Notes under the pieces: generated by a model
The model's input: only the letters and a program-made list of their open reading frames with translations
Database searches by the model: none
What the model was told of the DNA's origin: nothing
Translations under genes and position numbers: made by a program
Origin: Leptospira sp.
GTDB taxonomy: Bacteria; Spirochaetota; Leptospiria; Leptospirales; Leptospiraceae
NCBI GenBank assembly: GCA_002786225.1
Contig: PEQN01000012.1
Coordinates: 1-64,000 of the forward strand
Direction of reading: 5' to 3'
Length of the DNA: 64,000 nucleotides
In this document: piece after piece, positions 9,405 through 18,694 of the stretch
Layout of the letters: every line of letters starts with the position of its first letter
Numbering within the stretch: the stretch's first letter is position 1

Positions 9405-10193
9405 TTATGAATTAAATTTCGGTTTTCTAGATTCTAGAATAGAGAGAAAGCCTTCTTGAGCATCAGCAGTCATTATGGTATCAACTAATGCCTCTATATC
9501 CCAATCAATGAGCTGCTCTATTCCATTTCTTTGGGCATCAATGAGGGATTTCTTAAGACCCACTGCTGAAGCAAGTGGTAGATCAGAGAGTTTCTTAGCA
9601 AATTTCATAGCTTCTTCGTGAATTCTTTCTGATGGATAAGCAAAATCAACTAGTTTCATAGCTTTTGCATCCTCACCCTTAAGAAGTTTACCGGAATAGA
9701 GCAAATCCCGTGCATTCTGGTACCCAACGAGCATAGCTAAAATCTTTGCTGGAAAAGATGGAAAGTTTAGTGCAATCAGGGCTTCCGAAAATCCAATTCT
9801 TGCTCCCTTATCTATCATAAACCTATAATCAGAAAAAATTGCAAAGACTGCTCCTGCTGCCATGCAATGTCCTTGGATTAAAGAAATTGTAGGAAAGGGA
9901 AAAAAATAATAAGCCTTAGATGCTTCCATTAACAAACTCACTGCGTGATGGATATCTTCTCTCTTAGCTCCAAGGAACATAGTTGGTTCTAAGCCATTCG
10001 AAAAGTATTTATCATGGGCACTAGTTAGCAAAACAGTCCTTAAATTGGGACTCTTTTGTATGCTTTTTAGAGTTTCAAGAATTGTGGTAAGTCCAGCAAC
10101 TGCATATGTATTTTTCTCGTTGAAGTTCATCTTTAACTCAATCAATCTACCTTCGAAGTGAGAAATAATTTCTAGATGAGAATTGTGTGCCAT
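9405..10193 (-). CDS. Enoyl-CoA hydratase/isomerase family protein (crotonase fold), 262 aa
   Basis: It has the crotonase fold with the oxyanion-hole segments around SAHDKYFSNGLEP (about residues 58-70) and GHCMAAGAVFAIFSDYRFM (about 107-125). The second catalytic region, FSEALIALNFP (about 133-145), carries a Glu as in hydratases, but the expected second Glu of true enoyl-CoA hydratases is not obvious. Hydratase versus isomerase activity is therefore undecided. It precedes the acyl-CoA ligase on the same strand and probably takes part in fatty-acid breakdown. The length is normal for the family. Confidence 0.85.
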   Translation of the reverse strand: MAHNSHLEIISHFEGRLIELKMNFNEKNTYAVAGLTTILETLKSIQKSPNLRTVLLTSAHDKYFSNGLEPTMFLGAKREDIHHAVSLLMEASKAYYFFPFPTISLIQGHCMAAGAVFAIFSDYRFMIDKGARIGFSEALIALNFPSFPAKILAMLVGYQNARDLLYSGKLLKGEDAKAMKLVDFAYPSERIHEEAMKFAKKLSDLPLASAVGLKKSLIDAQRNGIEQLIDWDIEALVDTIMTADAQEGFLSILESRKPKFNS

Positions 10194-10285
10194 TGAGTTA
10201 GGAATCCCTTATCTATATTTTTATTTCAATACTAAAATTAAGCAATTCAACAAGAAAAATAATTTTCCCTAAGCTTCCATTCTTT

Positions 10286-11038
10286 TCAAAACCAATAGGT
10301 GATGTTTACAGTTCCTATAGGAATTATAGATTCACCAACAGTTTTTGTTCTGTCTGAATTTGTATAAACTGGCCATGGATTCGATTTAGAAACTAATTTA
10401 CCAGCCCCAGCCTGAACATCAATAGACCAATTATCACCTAACTTCCATTCGTAACCCACAAGTCCAATTACTTCAAGATCTAAACTTGAATAACTCTTTT
10501 GTCTGAATACTTCATCATAGAAAAGAAGATTCACATCTGTAGCAGCAAGTAGAAGTGTTCTATCGTTTAGTAAGCCTGGAGCTACTGCGGACCTTAATCT
10601 ACTTCGCCCATACACTGCTTGGAGCTCTATATGCCAAGCAGATGCCAAAAACTGACGAAAGCCAAGAATTCCACTTGCTTCTGAAAAGATTCCTTCCGTA
10701 GGTCTTTTATCGGGTATAGAATAACTTAGCCCTAAGAGTAAGTCAGTTCTCCATTTTTCCGAAGGATTGATTTCTCTCCTATACGAGAATCGAAACTTAC
10801 CTCCCGGATAGATCGGCCATAGTATATTGGAAGTGATTCCTTGTTTGGGAAGGGAAAGAGGCTCAGAATGTAAGCTGTTAGTAGCAAGTAAACAGAATAA
10901 TAGTACGGCTAAAAGACTTCTTAGGTATTTTCTAAATTGGAATCTGCCAAAATACTTTTTCTGTAATTTTTCTTGTTTATAAAAGATGCGAACACTTTTC
11001 AAAATTTTGTTTGGGTTCATTGGTTTTTGAAAGTTCAT
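10286..11038 (-). CDS. Predicted outer-membrane beta-barrel protein, 250 aa
   Basis: A long, basic N-terminus leads to a hydrophobic signal segment at about residues 38-55 (LRSLLAVLLFCLLATNS) and a likely signal-peptidase site near LHSEP. The rest alternates polar and aromatic residues in strand-like stretches and ends in ...VNITYWF, with the terminal Phe expected of barrels inserted by BamA. I do not recognise the family. The start at 11038 has AGGAAA upstream, but a later start nearer the signal segment is possible, since 37 residues before the hydrophobic core is long. It is divergent from a TetR-type regulator with a palindrome between them, so it is a candidate target of that regulator. 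Confidence 0.65.
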   Translation of the reverse strand: MNFQKPMNPNKILKSVRIFYKQEKLQKKYFGRFQFRKYLRSLLAVLLFCLLATNSLHSEPLSLPKQGITSNILWPIYPGGKFRFSYRREINPSEKWRTDLLLGLSYSIPDKRPTEGIFSEASGILGFRQFLASAWHIELQAVYGRSRLRSAVAPGLLNDRTLLLAATDVNLLFYDEVFRQKSYSSLDLEVIGLVGYEWKLGDNWSIDVQAGAGKLVSKSNPWPVYTNSDRTKTVGESIIPIGTVNITYWF

Positions 11039-11145
11039 AAAATTTTTCCTAAATTAGATTTTTGAATGCATAGAAGAAAAATCAGATTTCGCGACTATCC
11101 AATACTTACATCTAGACACTGACAAGATAACCATGAATCCAGCGA

Positions 11146-11160
11146 CTTGACGGTGTCAAG
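11146..11160. promoter_or_regulatory. Palindromic operator candidate between TetR gene and outer-membrane gene
   Basis: A perfect 6-bp inverted repeat with a 3-base spacer, CTTGAC-GGT-GTCAAG, lies in the divergent intergenic region, 52 bases before the TTG start of the TetR gene. TetR proteins bind such palindromes as dimers. No convincing -35/-10 pair could be placed relative to it. Confidence 0.45.
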
Positions 11161-11211
11161 ATTTTATTGCAATTTTCTGCTACTTTATAAAAAGTTGATA
11201 TCATTAAGAAA

Positions 11212-11844
11212 TTGAGTAAAAATCCAAAAAAAACCTCAGAATCGGCAAAGAGTTCCTACCATCATGGGAATCTCTATGAGATTCTCATTCAACATGGGGA
11301 AGATTTCATTAGGAACAAAGGCTTTGAATCTTTTTCACTAAGAACCTGTGCCAAAGAAGCGGGAGTATCCCACAGTGCGCCTGGTCATTACTTCAAGGAC
11401 GTATCGGAGATTTTGACAGAAATTGCTGCGAGGTTCTTCGAGAGACTAGCCTTGAATCTAAAGAAGCAAGTTCTTGACTTTCCTTCCGTGGATCCTTTGA
11501 AAACAATTTCTATGGAATATGTTAGGTTTGCTTTGGAAGAGCCTAAATTATTTTACCTTACCTTTCACTCATCAAAAATTGATCGAAGTTCTACTCGGTA
11601 CCAAAGAGCTGGAGATGAGGCTTTTCTTCAAATGGTATTGGCTATAGACAAAGATTTAAGCAAGAGAAATGAAAATATGGAGAAGATTCGATTCGTATGG
11701 TCATTGATTCATGGTTTGGCGATGTTATCCATCGATGGACCCATGGTACCGGCAGGTGGGAAGAGATATGGACTCAATATAGAAGAAGCGGAACTCAACA
11801 TAAGAAATATGGTCGAATGCATTCGGAACTGGAAAAAGGTATAG
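11212..11844 (+). CDS. TetR/AcrR family transcriptional regulator, 210 aa
   Basis: The N-terminal helix-turn-helix runs from YHHGNLYEILIQHG (about residue 16) through LRTCAKEAGVSHSAPGHYFKDVSEILTEIA (split here by the recognition helix at about 51-56). The YHHGNL opening and the following ligand-binding half suit the WHG-type branch of TetR regulators. The start is TTG at 11212 with a weak ribosome site, chosen because the family's N-terminus lies immediately downstream. It is divergent from an outer-membrane protein gene, with a palindrome at 11146-11160 that could be its operator. Its effector is unknown. It ends 24 bases before the convergent TauE gene. Confidence 0.85.
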   Translation: MSKNPKKTSESAKSSYHHGNLYEILIQHGEDFIRNKGFESFSLRTCAKEAGVSHSAPGHYFKDVSEILTEIAARFFERLALNLKKQVLDFPSVDPLKTISMEYVRFALEEPKLFYLTFHSSKIDRSSTRYQRAGDEAFLQMVLAIDKDLSKRNENMEKIRFVWSLIHGLAMLSIDGPMVPAGGKRYGLNIEEAELNIRNMVECIRNWKKV

Positions 11845-11867
11845 CTATTGGCTTTTACCTTTCAGCC

Positions 11868-12743
11868 TCATGCCAATTCCTTCCATAATATCCATAAACC
11901 CACACCAAATAAAAAGATACCGAATATTTTCTGTAGAAATTTCTTAGGCATTCTATTCGAGAAATGAGAACCAATCACTACCCCAACTAAAGAAAGCAAG
12001 GTAAAAAGGATAATCACAAACCAATCCATCTCTACCTTACCTAAATATCCCAAGAAACCGCTGAAGGAATTAAAGAAAATTACAACCAAGCTTGTTCCTA
12101 TTGCTTGGCGAATGGGAATCTTACCAAGATAAACTAAAGTTGGGACAATTAAGAATCCACCACCCACTCCAACTAATCCAGTTAAGATGCCAACAAACAA
12201 TCCCAAGGTTGCAAAAGTAAAAAGCATTTGAACAGAAATGGAAATATTTTGTTGATCTGAGTTAGAATTTGGGTTAGAATTTGGATGTGAATGCGTATGA
12301 GTGTTTGAATTTGGATGCGAATGAGAATCTTGAACTGCGTCAGTTTCATCCAAAGAAGAATTAAGAGCTAGAATTTCTTCTTTAGACTTCTTGAAGATCA
12401 TTACAAGGCTTGCGGAAAGAATGGTAATTGAGAATAGGAATAATTGAACAGAAGAAGTTATAAAAGGAAGGGTAGCTACTTTCGCACCTATAAATGCACC
12501 TAACATTGTGAAAGGTGTGAAGAAAGCAGCACTCTCCAAGCGAACGTTATGTTGTCTCCAATGTGAGATGGAACCAGCAAGACTCACGATACAGACTATG
12601 CCAAGGCTCATACCTATGGCAGACTTAGGATCTTGGTCAAAAAAATATACTAAGACTGGAACAGCTAGAGCAGTTCCCCCACCACCAATCAAGCCAAGAC
12701 TAATCCCTACTATGACTGGTAGTATGATTTGAAACAGACTCAA
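11868..12743 (-). CDS. TauE/SafE family sulfite/organosulfonate exporter, 291 aa
   Basis: This is a polytopic membrane protein with the duplicated TauE/SafE core. The glycine-rich first segment VGISLGLIGGGGTALAVP is at about residues 12-29, and its repeat VGILTGLVGVGGGFLIVP is at about 182-199. Between the two halves (about 140-165) is a His/Asn/Ser-rich loop with repeated HSHPNSN units, unusual for the family and possibly metal-binding. Its ATG overlaps the stop of the metallo-hydrolase gene by 4 bases, so the pair is an operon. Pairing of this exporter with a persulfide-dioxygenase-like enzyme is known from bacterial sulfide-detoxification operons, which suggests export of sulfite made by its partner. 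Confidence 0.85.
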   Translation of the reverse strand: MSLFQIILPVIVGISLGLIGGGGTALAVPVLVYFFDQDPKSAIGMSLGIVCIVSLAGSISHWRQHNVRLESAAFFTPFTMLGAFIGAKVATLPFITSSVQLFLFSITILSASLVMIFKKSKEEILALNSSLDETDAVQDSHSHPNSNTHTHSHPNSNPNSNSDQQNISISVQMLFTFATLGLFVGILTGLVGVGGGFLIVPTLVYLGKIPIRQAIGTSLVVIFFNSFSGFLGYLGKVEMDWFVIILFTLLSLVGVVIGSHFSNRMPKKFLQKIFGIFLFGVGLWILWKELA

Positions 12744-13615
12744 AGCAAATGACCTGGGTCATGAATATTTATAGGAATTTTGAAATATTTTTTTCCTTTC
12801 TCTTGCAGAGGAGGCAAGCCTCCACCATTGATATTACTAATCACGGATTGGTACAAGAGTTTTGGTGCTGCTAGATTTGAATCTCTAGTTTCACGAAATT
12901 TTACAAAATCTTCCTCTGAGCGATCTTTTGGAAGTTGGATATTGTTTTTCTTAGAATCACCGACTGTGGTAGTAAATTTCATAGGACGACCATTTGGCAT
13001 ATAATCATGCCCAGTATAAATTTTAGTTGAATCAGGCAAAGAGTATATTTTATCAATCACAGAACGATACAAGGCATGAGAATCTCCTTTTGGAAAGTCA
13101 CATCTTCCTGTTCCATAATCAGGCATAAATAAAAGATCTCCAGTAAATAATTTATCATCAATCAGATAACAGACACAGGCGGGAGTGTGCCCAGGTGTAT
13201 GAATGACTTTTATCTCTAGTGAGCCAGCCTTTATGATCTGATTGTCTTGGAGTAAATAATCAAATTGAGAACCATCAGCCTTCAGGACTTCTAAAGAGAA
13301 CACTTTCTTGAAATAATCTTGGATAGAGATGATATTTTCACCAATTCCGATGCATGCCTGAGGAAAGTGCTTTTTCAGATAAGGAGCTGCACTCAAATGA
13401 TCTGCATGGGCATGTGTTTCAAGGATAAATTTAAGATTAATTGCATTCAGTTTAATAAAATCTATATAACTGTTTAGAGATTCTGGCCAGACACGAGAAC
13501 CAATTGGCTCATAATCCAGGACTGAATCAATAATAACACCATCCTTGGTATTCTTATCCCAGATAATATATGTTAGAGTAAATGTTCTATTGTCAAAAAA
13601 TTCCTTAACTTCCAT
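12740..13615 (-). CDS. MBL-fold persulfide dioxygenase-like hydrolase (Blh/ETHE1 type), 291 aa
   Basis: This is a metallo-beta-lactamase-fold enzyme with the metal motif THAHADHLSAAPYL at about residues 62-75 and the later ligands in VIHTPGHTPACVCYL (about 135-150), TGDLLFMPDYGTGRCDF and YTGHDY. The length and the GRCDF segment fit the Blh/ETHE1 group, which oxidises glutathione or other persulfides to sulfite with non-haem iron. It is the first gene of a two-gene operon with the TauE exporter (ATGA overlap). The long divergent gap to icmF (13616-13803) should hold its promoter. Thiol substrate specificity is not visible in the sequence. Confidence 0.85.
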   Translation of the reverse strand: MEVKEFFDNRTFTLTYIIWDKNTKDGVIIDSVLDYEPIGSRVWPESLNSYIDFIKLNAINLKFILETHAHADHLSAAPYLKKHFPQACIGIGENIISIQDYFKKVFSLEVLKADGSQFDYLLQDNQIIKAGSLEIKVIHTPGHTPACVCYLIDDKLFTGDLLFMPDYGTGRCDFPKGDSHALYRSVIDKIYSLPDSTKIYTGHDYMPNGRPMKFTTTVGDSKKNNIQLPKDRSEEDFVKFRETRDSNLAAPKLLYQSVISNINGGGLPPLQEKGKKYFKIPINIHDPGHLL

Positions 13616-13754
13616 ATAACAATTTCCTTATTTTTAAAACTATGCGACAAGGTAAATACTTATAGAAAGAGCTTCAAGATATATTTTATTTCCAGGTAGT
13701 TGTAATAATTCTAAGGATCATTTCATTCAATGACAGCTTTTAGAGAAAAGGCTA

Positions 13755-13781
13755 TTGACTTAGTTTTGATTGACATATTAC
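13755..13781 (+). promoter_or_regulatory. Possible sigma-70-type promoter for icmF
   Basis: TTGACT at 13755-13760 and TATTAC at 13776-13781 are separated by a short 15-base spacer. The implied transcript would start about 16 bases before the icmF ATG, which has no visible Shine-Dalgarno. The spacer is shorter than usual, so this is weak. Confidence 0.3.
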
Positions 13782-13803
13782 ACAGTTTTTCAACAATTAC
13801 AGT

Positions 13804-16800
13804 ATGGAAACCACTGCTTATTTACCAAAAAACCTAGTGCGGTTTGTAACTGCGGCATCGCTTTTTGATGGCCATGATGCTTCAATCAATATCATGAGAA
13901 GAATCTTGCAGCAATCTGGAGTGGAAGTGATCCACCTAGGTCACAATAGGTCAGTGGCAGAGATAGTTGATTGTGCAATCCAAGAAGACGTTCAAGGAAT
14001 TGCAATTACATCCTACCAAGGTGGGCATGTTGAGTTTTTCAAATACATGCATGATCTTTTAAAAGAACGAGGTGCTGGTCATATAAAAATTTTTGGCGGG
14101 GGAGGCGGAACTATTCTACCTACAGAAATCGCCGAACTTATGTCATATGGTATAGATAAGATTTACTCCCCAGATGATGGCAGAGCACTAGGCTTACAAG
14201 GTATGATCAATGATTTAGTTAGGCGGTCTGATTTCATACCGCCTGTTTCTTTCAATGGAGACCTAGCATCTCAAGTCAGAAACAAAAATCCCTTGGCAAT
14301 TGCGCAGGCAATTACTTTAGTAGAGACTTCAATTCGTACTTCTGATAAGACTAATTTAACCGAAAAATTACATTTTCCACCTAGCAATAAAATTGTTCCA
14401 GTGCTAGGAATCACTGGTACTGGTGGAGCGGGAAAATCATCCTTAACCGATGAATTGCTTCGAAGATTCCTTGAAGATTTTCCAGACAAAAAAATCGCTG
14501 TTCTCTCTGTTGATCCCAGCAAACGTAAAACAGGTGGTGCCTTATTAGGAGATAGAATTCGTATGAATTCCGCCTTCCATGAAAGAGTTTATATGCGCTC
14601 TTTTGCAACACGAGAAGCCAACGTAGCTATGAACAAAAGCATTAAGAATACTATTGAAATTATGAAGTCAGCAGAATTCGATATGGTTGTTGTTGAAACT
14701 GCTGGAATCGGACAAAGTGACTCAGAGATAACAGAAGTATCAGACATCTCGCTCTATGTAATGACTCCTGAATTTGGAGCAGCTACCCAATTGGAAAAGA
14801 TCGACATGATTGATTATGCTGATATCATAGCATTAAATAAGTTTGACAAACGTGGCGCTTTGGATGCCATACGTGACGTTAAGAAACAATTCCAGAGATC
14901 AAGACAACTCTTCCATGAAAGCATAGATACTATGCCTGTTTATGGAACCATAGCCTCACAGTTTAATGATCCAGGTATGAATGCTCTATATCTCAAAATC
15001 ATTCAACTAACATCCGATAAGTTTAATTTAAACTGGAAATCATCTTTGGATCTTATCACTGGTTTCAGTGAAAAAGTGATGATCATACCCCCAGAACGTA
15101 GCCGCTATCTATCCGAAATAGTAACAGAGAATAAGAATTACAAAGAATTCGTATCCTCAGAGTCAAAATTGGCAGGCAAGGCTTGGAAACTGAAAGGTTC
15201 TATTGAGCTACTTAAAGAAGAAGACAAAAACGCAATCGAAGCCCTAGAGAGCTTATTTAATACCCTTTGGAATTCTCTTCACCAAACAACGCGTAGTCTA
15301 TTGGAGTCTTGGGATTCAAAAATCGCAAACTACAAAAAAGATGAATTTATTTATAAGGTTAGAGACAAAGAAATCAAAGTCCCGAATGCAACAAATTCGT
15401 TGAGTGGTCTAAAAATTCCCAAAGTATCTGTTCCTAAGTTTACAAACTGGGAGGATATTGTTCATTGGACTTACACGGAAAATTTTCCAGGAGAATTTCC
15501 TTTTACATCTGGGGTCTATCCATTTAAGAGAACAGGCGAGGATCCCACTCGAATGTTTGCTGGAGAAGGTGGACCCGAAAGAACGAACCGAAGATTCCAT
15601 TATTTAAGCAAGGGAATGCCTGCTGCTAGGTTGTCAACTGCCTTTGATTCAGTCACCTTGTATGGAGAAGATCCCGATATTCGTCCAGACATTTACGGCA
15701 AGATTGGTAATTCTGGAGTCAGTATAGCATCCTTAGATGATGCTAAGAAATTATATTCTGGCTTTGATCTTTGTCTTCCATCTACTTCTGTTTCTATGAC
15801 AATCAATGGACCTGCCCCAATGCTTCTTGCTTACTTTCTGAATGCAGCCATAGATCAGCAATGTGAAAAATATATCCACGAACAGGGTTTAGTTGAAGAA
15901 ACAAAGAAAAAGATCCAAGATCTTTTTCTTAAGAAAGAAGCTAAACAACCCTTCTATTTAGGTAATTTACCAGATGGCAACAATGGATTGGGGCTTATGT
16001 TGCTAGGTGTAACAGGAGAGCAGGTTCTTCCTAAGGAAGTTTATGAAAAAATAAAAAAATTTACTTTAAATACTGTTAGGGGAACGGTACAAGCTGATAT
16101 TCTTAAAGAAGACCAAGCTCAAAATACATGTATCTTTTCAAGTGAGTTTGCACTTAGACTCATGGGTGACATACAGGAATATTTCACCAGAGAACAAGTT
16201 CGCAATTTTTATTCGGTTTCTATATCAGGCTATCACATAGCAGAAGCAGGTGCCAATCCAATTACACAAGTAGCCTTTACACTTGCCAATGGTTTTACTT
16301 TTGTTGAATACTATTTGAGTCGAGGAATGAAGATAGACGATTTTGCACCCAATCTATCTTTCTTCTTCTCTAATGGACTTGATCCTGAATATGCTGTCAT
16401 AGGAAGAGTGGCAAGGAGAATATGGGCGACAACCATGAAGAATAAATACAAGGCAAATGAGAGATCTCAAATGCTCAAGTATCATATTCAAACTTCTGGA
16501 AGATCCCTGCACGCCCAAGAAATTGCTTTCAATGACATAAGAACAACCTTGCAAGCATTATATGCTATTTATGATAATTGCAATTCTTTGCATACCAATG
16601 CCTACGATGAAGCAATTACAACTCCAACAGAAGAATCCGTACGCAGAGCAGTTGCCATTCAAATGATCATCAATCATGAGCTTGGTCTTGCCAAAAATGA
16701 AAATCCACTCCAAGGCTCATTTATCATTGATGATTTAACAAATCTTGTGGAAGAAGCCATACTTTTGGAATTCGAAAGAATTTCTGAGAGAGGTGGAGTC

Positions 16801-17178
16801 TTAGGTGCTATGGAAAGAATGTACCAAAGAAATAAAATCCAAGAAGAATCGCTTCAGTATGAGCATAGCAAACACACAGGTGAACTTCCTATAATCGGTG
16901 TTAATACATTTTTATCACCCGAAGGAAGTCCAACCATTATTCCAGAGCATGTGATTCGTTCGACCAATGAAGAAAAAGATGCTCAGATTCAAAATGTTCG
17001 ACTTTTTCAAGCAAACCATTCAGAAGAAGCGAAGATATCTCTTGAGAACCTACGCATCCAAGCGAGGAAGAATCAGAATACCTTTGACTCTTTAATGGAA
17101 GCTGGGAAGTATTGTACTTTAGGACAGATTTCAAACTCACTTTATCAAGTGGGTGGCCAATACAGGAGATCTATGTAA
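13804..17178 (+). CDS. icmF: Fused isobutyryl-CoA mutase IcmF, 1124 aa
   Basis: A B12-dependent mutase interconverts isobutyryl-CoA and n-butyryl-CoA, here joined to its own G-protein chaperone. The order is as in the IcmF family. The cobalamin-binding domain comes first (DGHDAS with axial-ligand His24, then [13 protein letters not shown] and GGGGG). A MeaB-like GTPase follows (P-loop [14 protein letters not shown] at about 202-215, then [12 protein letters not shown] and [12 protein letters not shown]). The acyl-CoA mutase barrel is last (PFTSGVYPF at about 568, and the downstream [14 protein letters not shown]). All core motifs look intact and the length is normal. Neighbouring acyl-CoA genes suit a role in branched-chain or butyryl-CoA metabolism. 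Its stop overlaps the start of a small downstream gene (TAATG). Some relatives prefer pivalyl- or isovaleryl-CoA, so the exact substrate is uncertain. Confidence 0.95.
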   Translation: METTAYLPKNLVRFVTAASLFDGHDASINIMRRILQQSGVEVIHLGHNRSVAEIVDCAIQEDVQGIAITSYQGGHVEFFKYMHDLLKERGAGHIKIFGGGGGTILPTEIAELMSYGIDKIYSPDDGRALGLQGMINDLVRRSDFIPPVSFNGDLASQVRNKNPLAIAQAITLVETSIRTSDKTNLTEKLHFPPSNKIVPVLGITGTGGAGKSSLTDELLRRFLEDFPDKKIAVLSVDPSKRKTGGALLGDRIRMNSAFHERVYMRSFATREANVAMNKSIKNTIEIMKSAEFDMVVVETAGIGQSDSEITEVSDISLYVMTPEFGAATQLEKIDMIDYADIIALNKFDKRGALDAIRDVKKQFQRSRQLFHESIDTMPVYGTIASQFNDPGMNALYLKIIQLTSDKFNLNWKSSLDLITGFSEKVMIIPPERSRYLSEIVTENKNYKEFVSSESKLAGKAWKLKGSIELLKEEDKNAIEALESLFNTLWNSLHQTTRSLLESWDSKIANYKKDEFIYKVRDKEIKVPNATNSLSGLKIPKVSVPKFTNWEDIVHWTYTENFPGEFPFTSGVYPFKRTGEDPTRMFAGEGGPERTNRRFHYLSKGMPAARLSTAFDSVTLYGEDPDIRPDIYGKIGNSGVSIASLDDAKKLYSGFDLCLPSTSVSMTINGPAPMLLAYFLNAAIDQQCEKYIHEQGLVEETKKKIQDLFLKKEAKQPFYLGNLPDGNNGLGLMLLGVTGEQVLPKEVYEKIKKFTLNTVRGTVQADILKEDQAQNTCIFSSEFALRLMGDIQEYFTREQVRNFYSVSISGYHIAEAGANPITQVAFTLANGFTFVEYYLSRGMKIDDFAPNLSFFFSNGLDPEYAVIGRVARRIWATTMKNKYKANERSQMLKYHIQTSGRSLHAQEIAFNDIRTTLQALYAIYDNCNSLHTNAYDEAITTPTEESVRRAVAIQMIINHELGLAKNENPLQGSFIIDDLTNLVEEAILLEFERISERGGVLGAMERMYQRNKIQEESLQYEHSKHTGELPIIGVNTFLSPEGSPTIIPEHVIRSTNEEKDAQIQNVRLFQANHSEEAKISLENLRIQARKNQNTFDSLMEAGKYCTLGQISNSLYQVGGQYRRSM

Positions 17179-17399
17179 TGGATAACAAAGTTCAGTATTT
17201 AAATCAGATTATAGAAGTTATAGATACAAAAGCTACAATTTTCAAGAATAATAAACGCAATCTTCCCCATGCAGCATATATTGCTGAGAAAGAGATTCTT
17301 ACCAAAACGATAAATGATGCCATCCAACTCGCTGAAGAAATAAAGCCTGTCCCTTTTTCTTTGATTAACGATCTAAAATCGCTCATTAAACAGCTATAA
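17178..17399 (+). CDS. Small hypothetical protein translationally coupled to icmF, 73 aa
   Basis: The ATG at 17178 shares its first base with the icmF stop (TAATG) and is preceded by CAGGAGAT, a good ribosome-binding site inside the mutase gene. The product begins [18 protein letters not shown] and is predicted all-helical, with alternating charged and hydrophobic residues and no membrane segment. I do not recognise a family. Tight coupling to icmF suggests a partner or chaperone for the mutase, or simply co-expression; only the coupling is seen. A longer open frame from 17112 inside icmF is less likely because it lacks a ribosome site. Confidence 0.7.
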   Translation: MDNKVQYLNQIIEVIDTKATIFKNNKRNLPHAAYIAEKEILTKTINDAIQLAEEIKPVPFSLINDLKSLIKQL

Positions 17400-17552
17400 T
17401 TTATAGCTAATTTCAATTCCTAAATGCTTTCTATCAACTCATGTTTATTGTGATGAAAACCTTCCTCAAAATCCAGGATCATAGTATGAGATAAACAGAA
17501 TATTCAATTTCTTTAAATTTTTTAAAATACTCCCTATGATTCTGGAAATAAG

Positions 17553-17570
17553 GGAAGGTTCCACCCTTCC
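17553..17570 (-). terminator. Weak hairpin after the small secreted gene
   Basis: A 6-bp stem (GGAAGG / CCTTCC) with a 6-base loop lies 20 bases past the stop of the minus-strand gene at 17590. The following T-rich tract is poor (CTTATTTCC), so termination is uncertain. Confidence 0.3.
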
Positions 17571-17589
17571 TAGATAAAATAGCTCGAGA

Positions 17590-17874
17590 TTATTTTATTT
17601 CGATCTTTCCATCTTTAATTTCAATCTTATTTCCATCCTTCAATTCTACCTTACCATAATTAGTTTCGATCACACATGGACCAGAACCTTGGATAGTAGA
17701 AGCTGAGGTCTTACTTGCATCAAAAACTACCTTATACGTAGATCCGCTGCATTTGGCTTGGAATTCATAAGACTTGGAGTCCTTGTTATAGTATTGAATA
17801 TAAACTGATCCAGCAAACAAAGAGTTGGCGCTGAGCATCACAGCAATAATTAAAAACAAACTTGGGTATTTCAT
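17590..17874 (-). CDS. Small secreted protein, 94 aa
   Basis: A clear signal peptide (MKYPSLFLIIAVMLSANSLFA, split here only for length) ends near residue 21 with an AFA-like cleavage context, leaving about 73 mature residues. The mature part has two cysteines (AKCSG and GPCVI), which could form one disulfide in the periplasm. It ends in a lysine-rich tail, KDGNKIEIKDGKIEIK, that reads like a repeated DGxKIEIK unit. No lipobox Cys is present, so it is probably periplasmic or exported rather than a lipoprotein. I do not recognise the family. It stands alone between icmF and a response-regulator gene. Confidence 0.65.
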   Translation of the reverse strand: MKYPSLFLIIAVMLSANSLFAGSVYIQYYNKDSKSYEFQAKCSGSTYKVVFDASKTSASTIQGSGPCVIETNYGKVELKDGNKIEIKDGKIEIK

Positions 17875-18070
17875 TTTTTTTTCCTTTAAAAGTGATTCAA
17901 TTTAATTCTACTAAGATTCCAGGAAGATTCAATTAGTTTATTTTGTTATTCTTTGGATTTTAAATTTATCTATTCTGTTTTCTCAAATTTTTTAGGACTT
18001 CTCCTGAATTTTTACTTTGAGGAAAAATATTTAGTTCTTCTTTTAATGAAAAACTTTCCAATGGATTACA

Positions 18071-18694
18071 ATGGAAAGTTTCGAAATCATCCTTGCTGAC
18101 GATCATGCAGTGATCCTAGAGGGGGTCAAAGCCATCCTTAAATCTCACTCAAGGTTAAAAGTTAAAGGCGATTTTTCCAATGCAAAATCGCTTCTAGAAT
18201 TTTTATCCAAAGACAAAGCCGATCTCATTCTGCTTGATATAGATATTCCTGGTGCAGATAAATTAAATTTACTTAAGAAGATAAAGTTAAGATATCCTCA
18301 AACAAAAGTTGTTATCTTTACTATGCACAAAGGGATGAATTATTTTCTTGAAGCTAAAAAATTAGGCGCTGATTCTTATGTATTAAAATCTGATTTAATT
18401 TCTTTTCTTCCTACAATTTTATTAAAAGCACTTAAAGGTGAATTCTATTGTTCTGATGAGTTAAAACAATTGTTAACTAAAGAATATAATAAAGAAATCA
18501 TAAAACCTAAAGAACTGGAGATTCTTTCATTCATAGCACAAGGAATGAAATACGCAGATATATCAAAGCAAATTGGGAAATCTGAGAAAACAATTGAGTA
18601 TTATGTTTATAAATTACGCAAGAAATATGATGTAAAAAATAATGTAGATTTGTTATTGAAACTATCGAATGAAATTATTTTGAAGGAAGAATGA
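18071..18694 (+). CDS. LuxR/NarL-family response regulator, 207 aa
   Basis: The receiver domain (about residues 1-120) has the acidic pair in ILADDHAV, the phospho-acceptor Asp in LILLDIDIPG (about residue 57) and a Lys near SYVLKSD (about 107). A LuxR-type helix-turn-helix occupies about 140-200 (KPKELEILSFIAQGMKYADI, then SEKTIEYYVYKLRKKYDV). It is a phosphorylation-controlled transcription factor. The gene is tail-to-tail with a histidine kinase and overlaps its 3' end by 20 bases, so the two probably form a pair although they are on opposite strands. No Shine-Dalgarno is seen before the ATG. Confidence 0.88.
   Translation: MESFEIILADDHAVILEGVKAILKSHSRLKVKGDFSNAKSLLEFLSKDKADLILLDIDIPGADKLNLLKKIKLRYPQTKVVIFTMHKGMNYFLEAKKLGADSYVLKSDLISFLPTILLKALKGEFYCSDELKQLLTKEYNKEIIKPKELEILSFIAQGMKYADISKQIGKSEKTIEYYVYKLRKKYDVKNNVDLLLKLSNEIILKEE

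Noticed and set aside
12780..13004. Plus-strand frame opposite the persulfide-dioxygenase-like gene
   Set aside because: It is antisense to strongly supported coding sequence and contains no domain. Other antisense frames in the window were dropped for the same reason.
17112..17177. Longer start of the small gene after icmF
   Set aside because: It would overlap icmF by 66 bases without a ribosome site. ATG 17178 has CAGGAGAT upstream.
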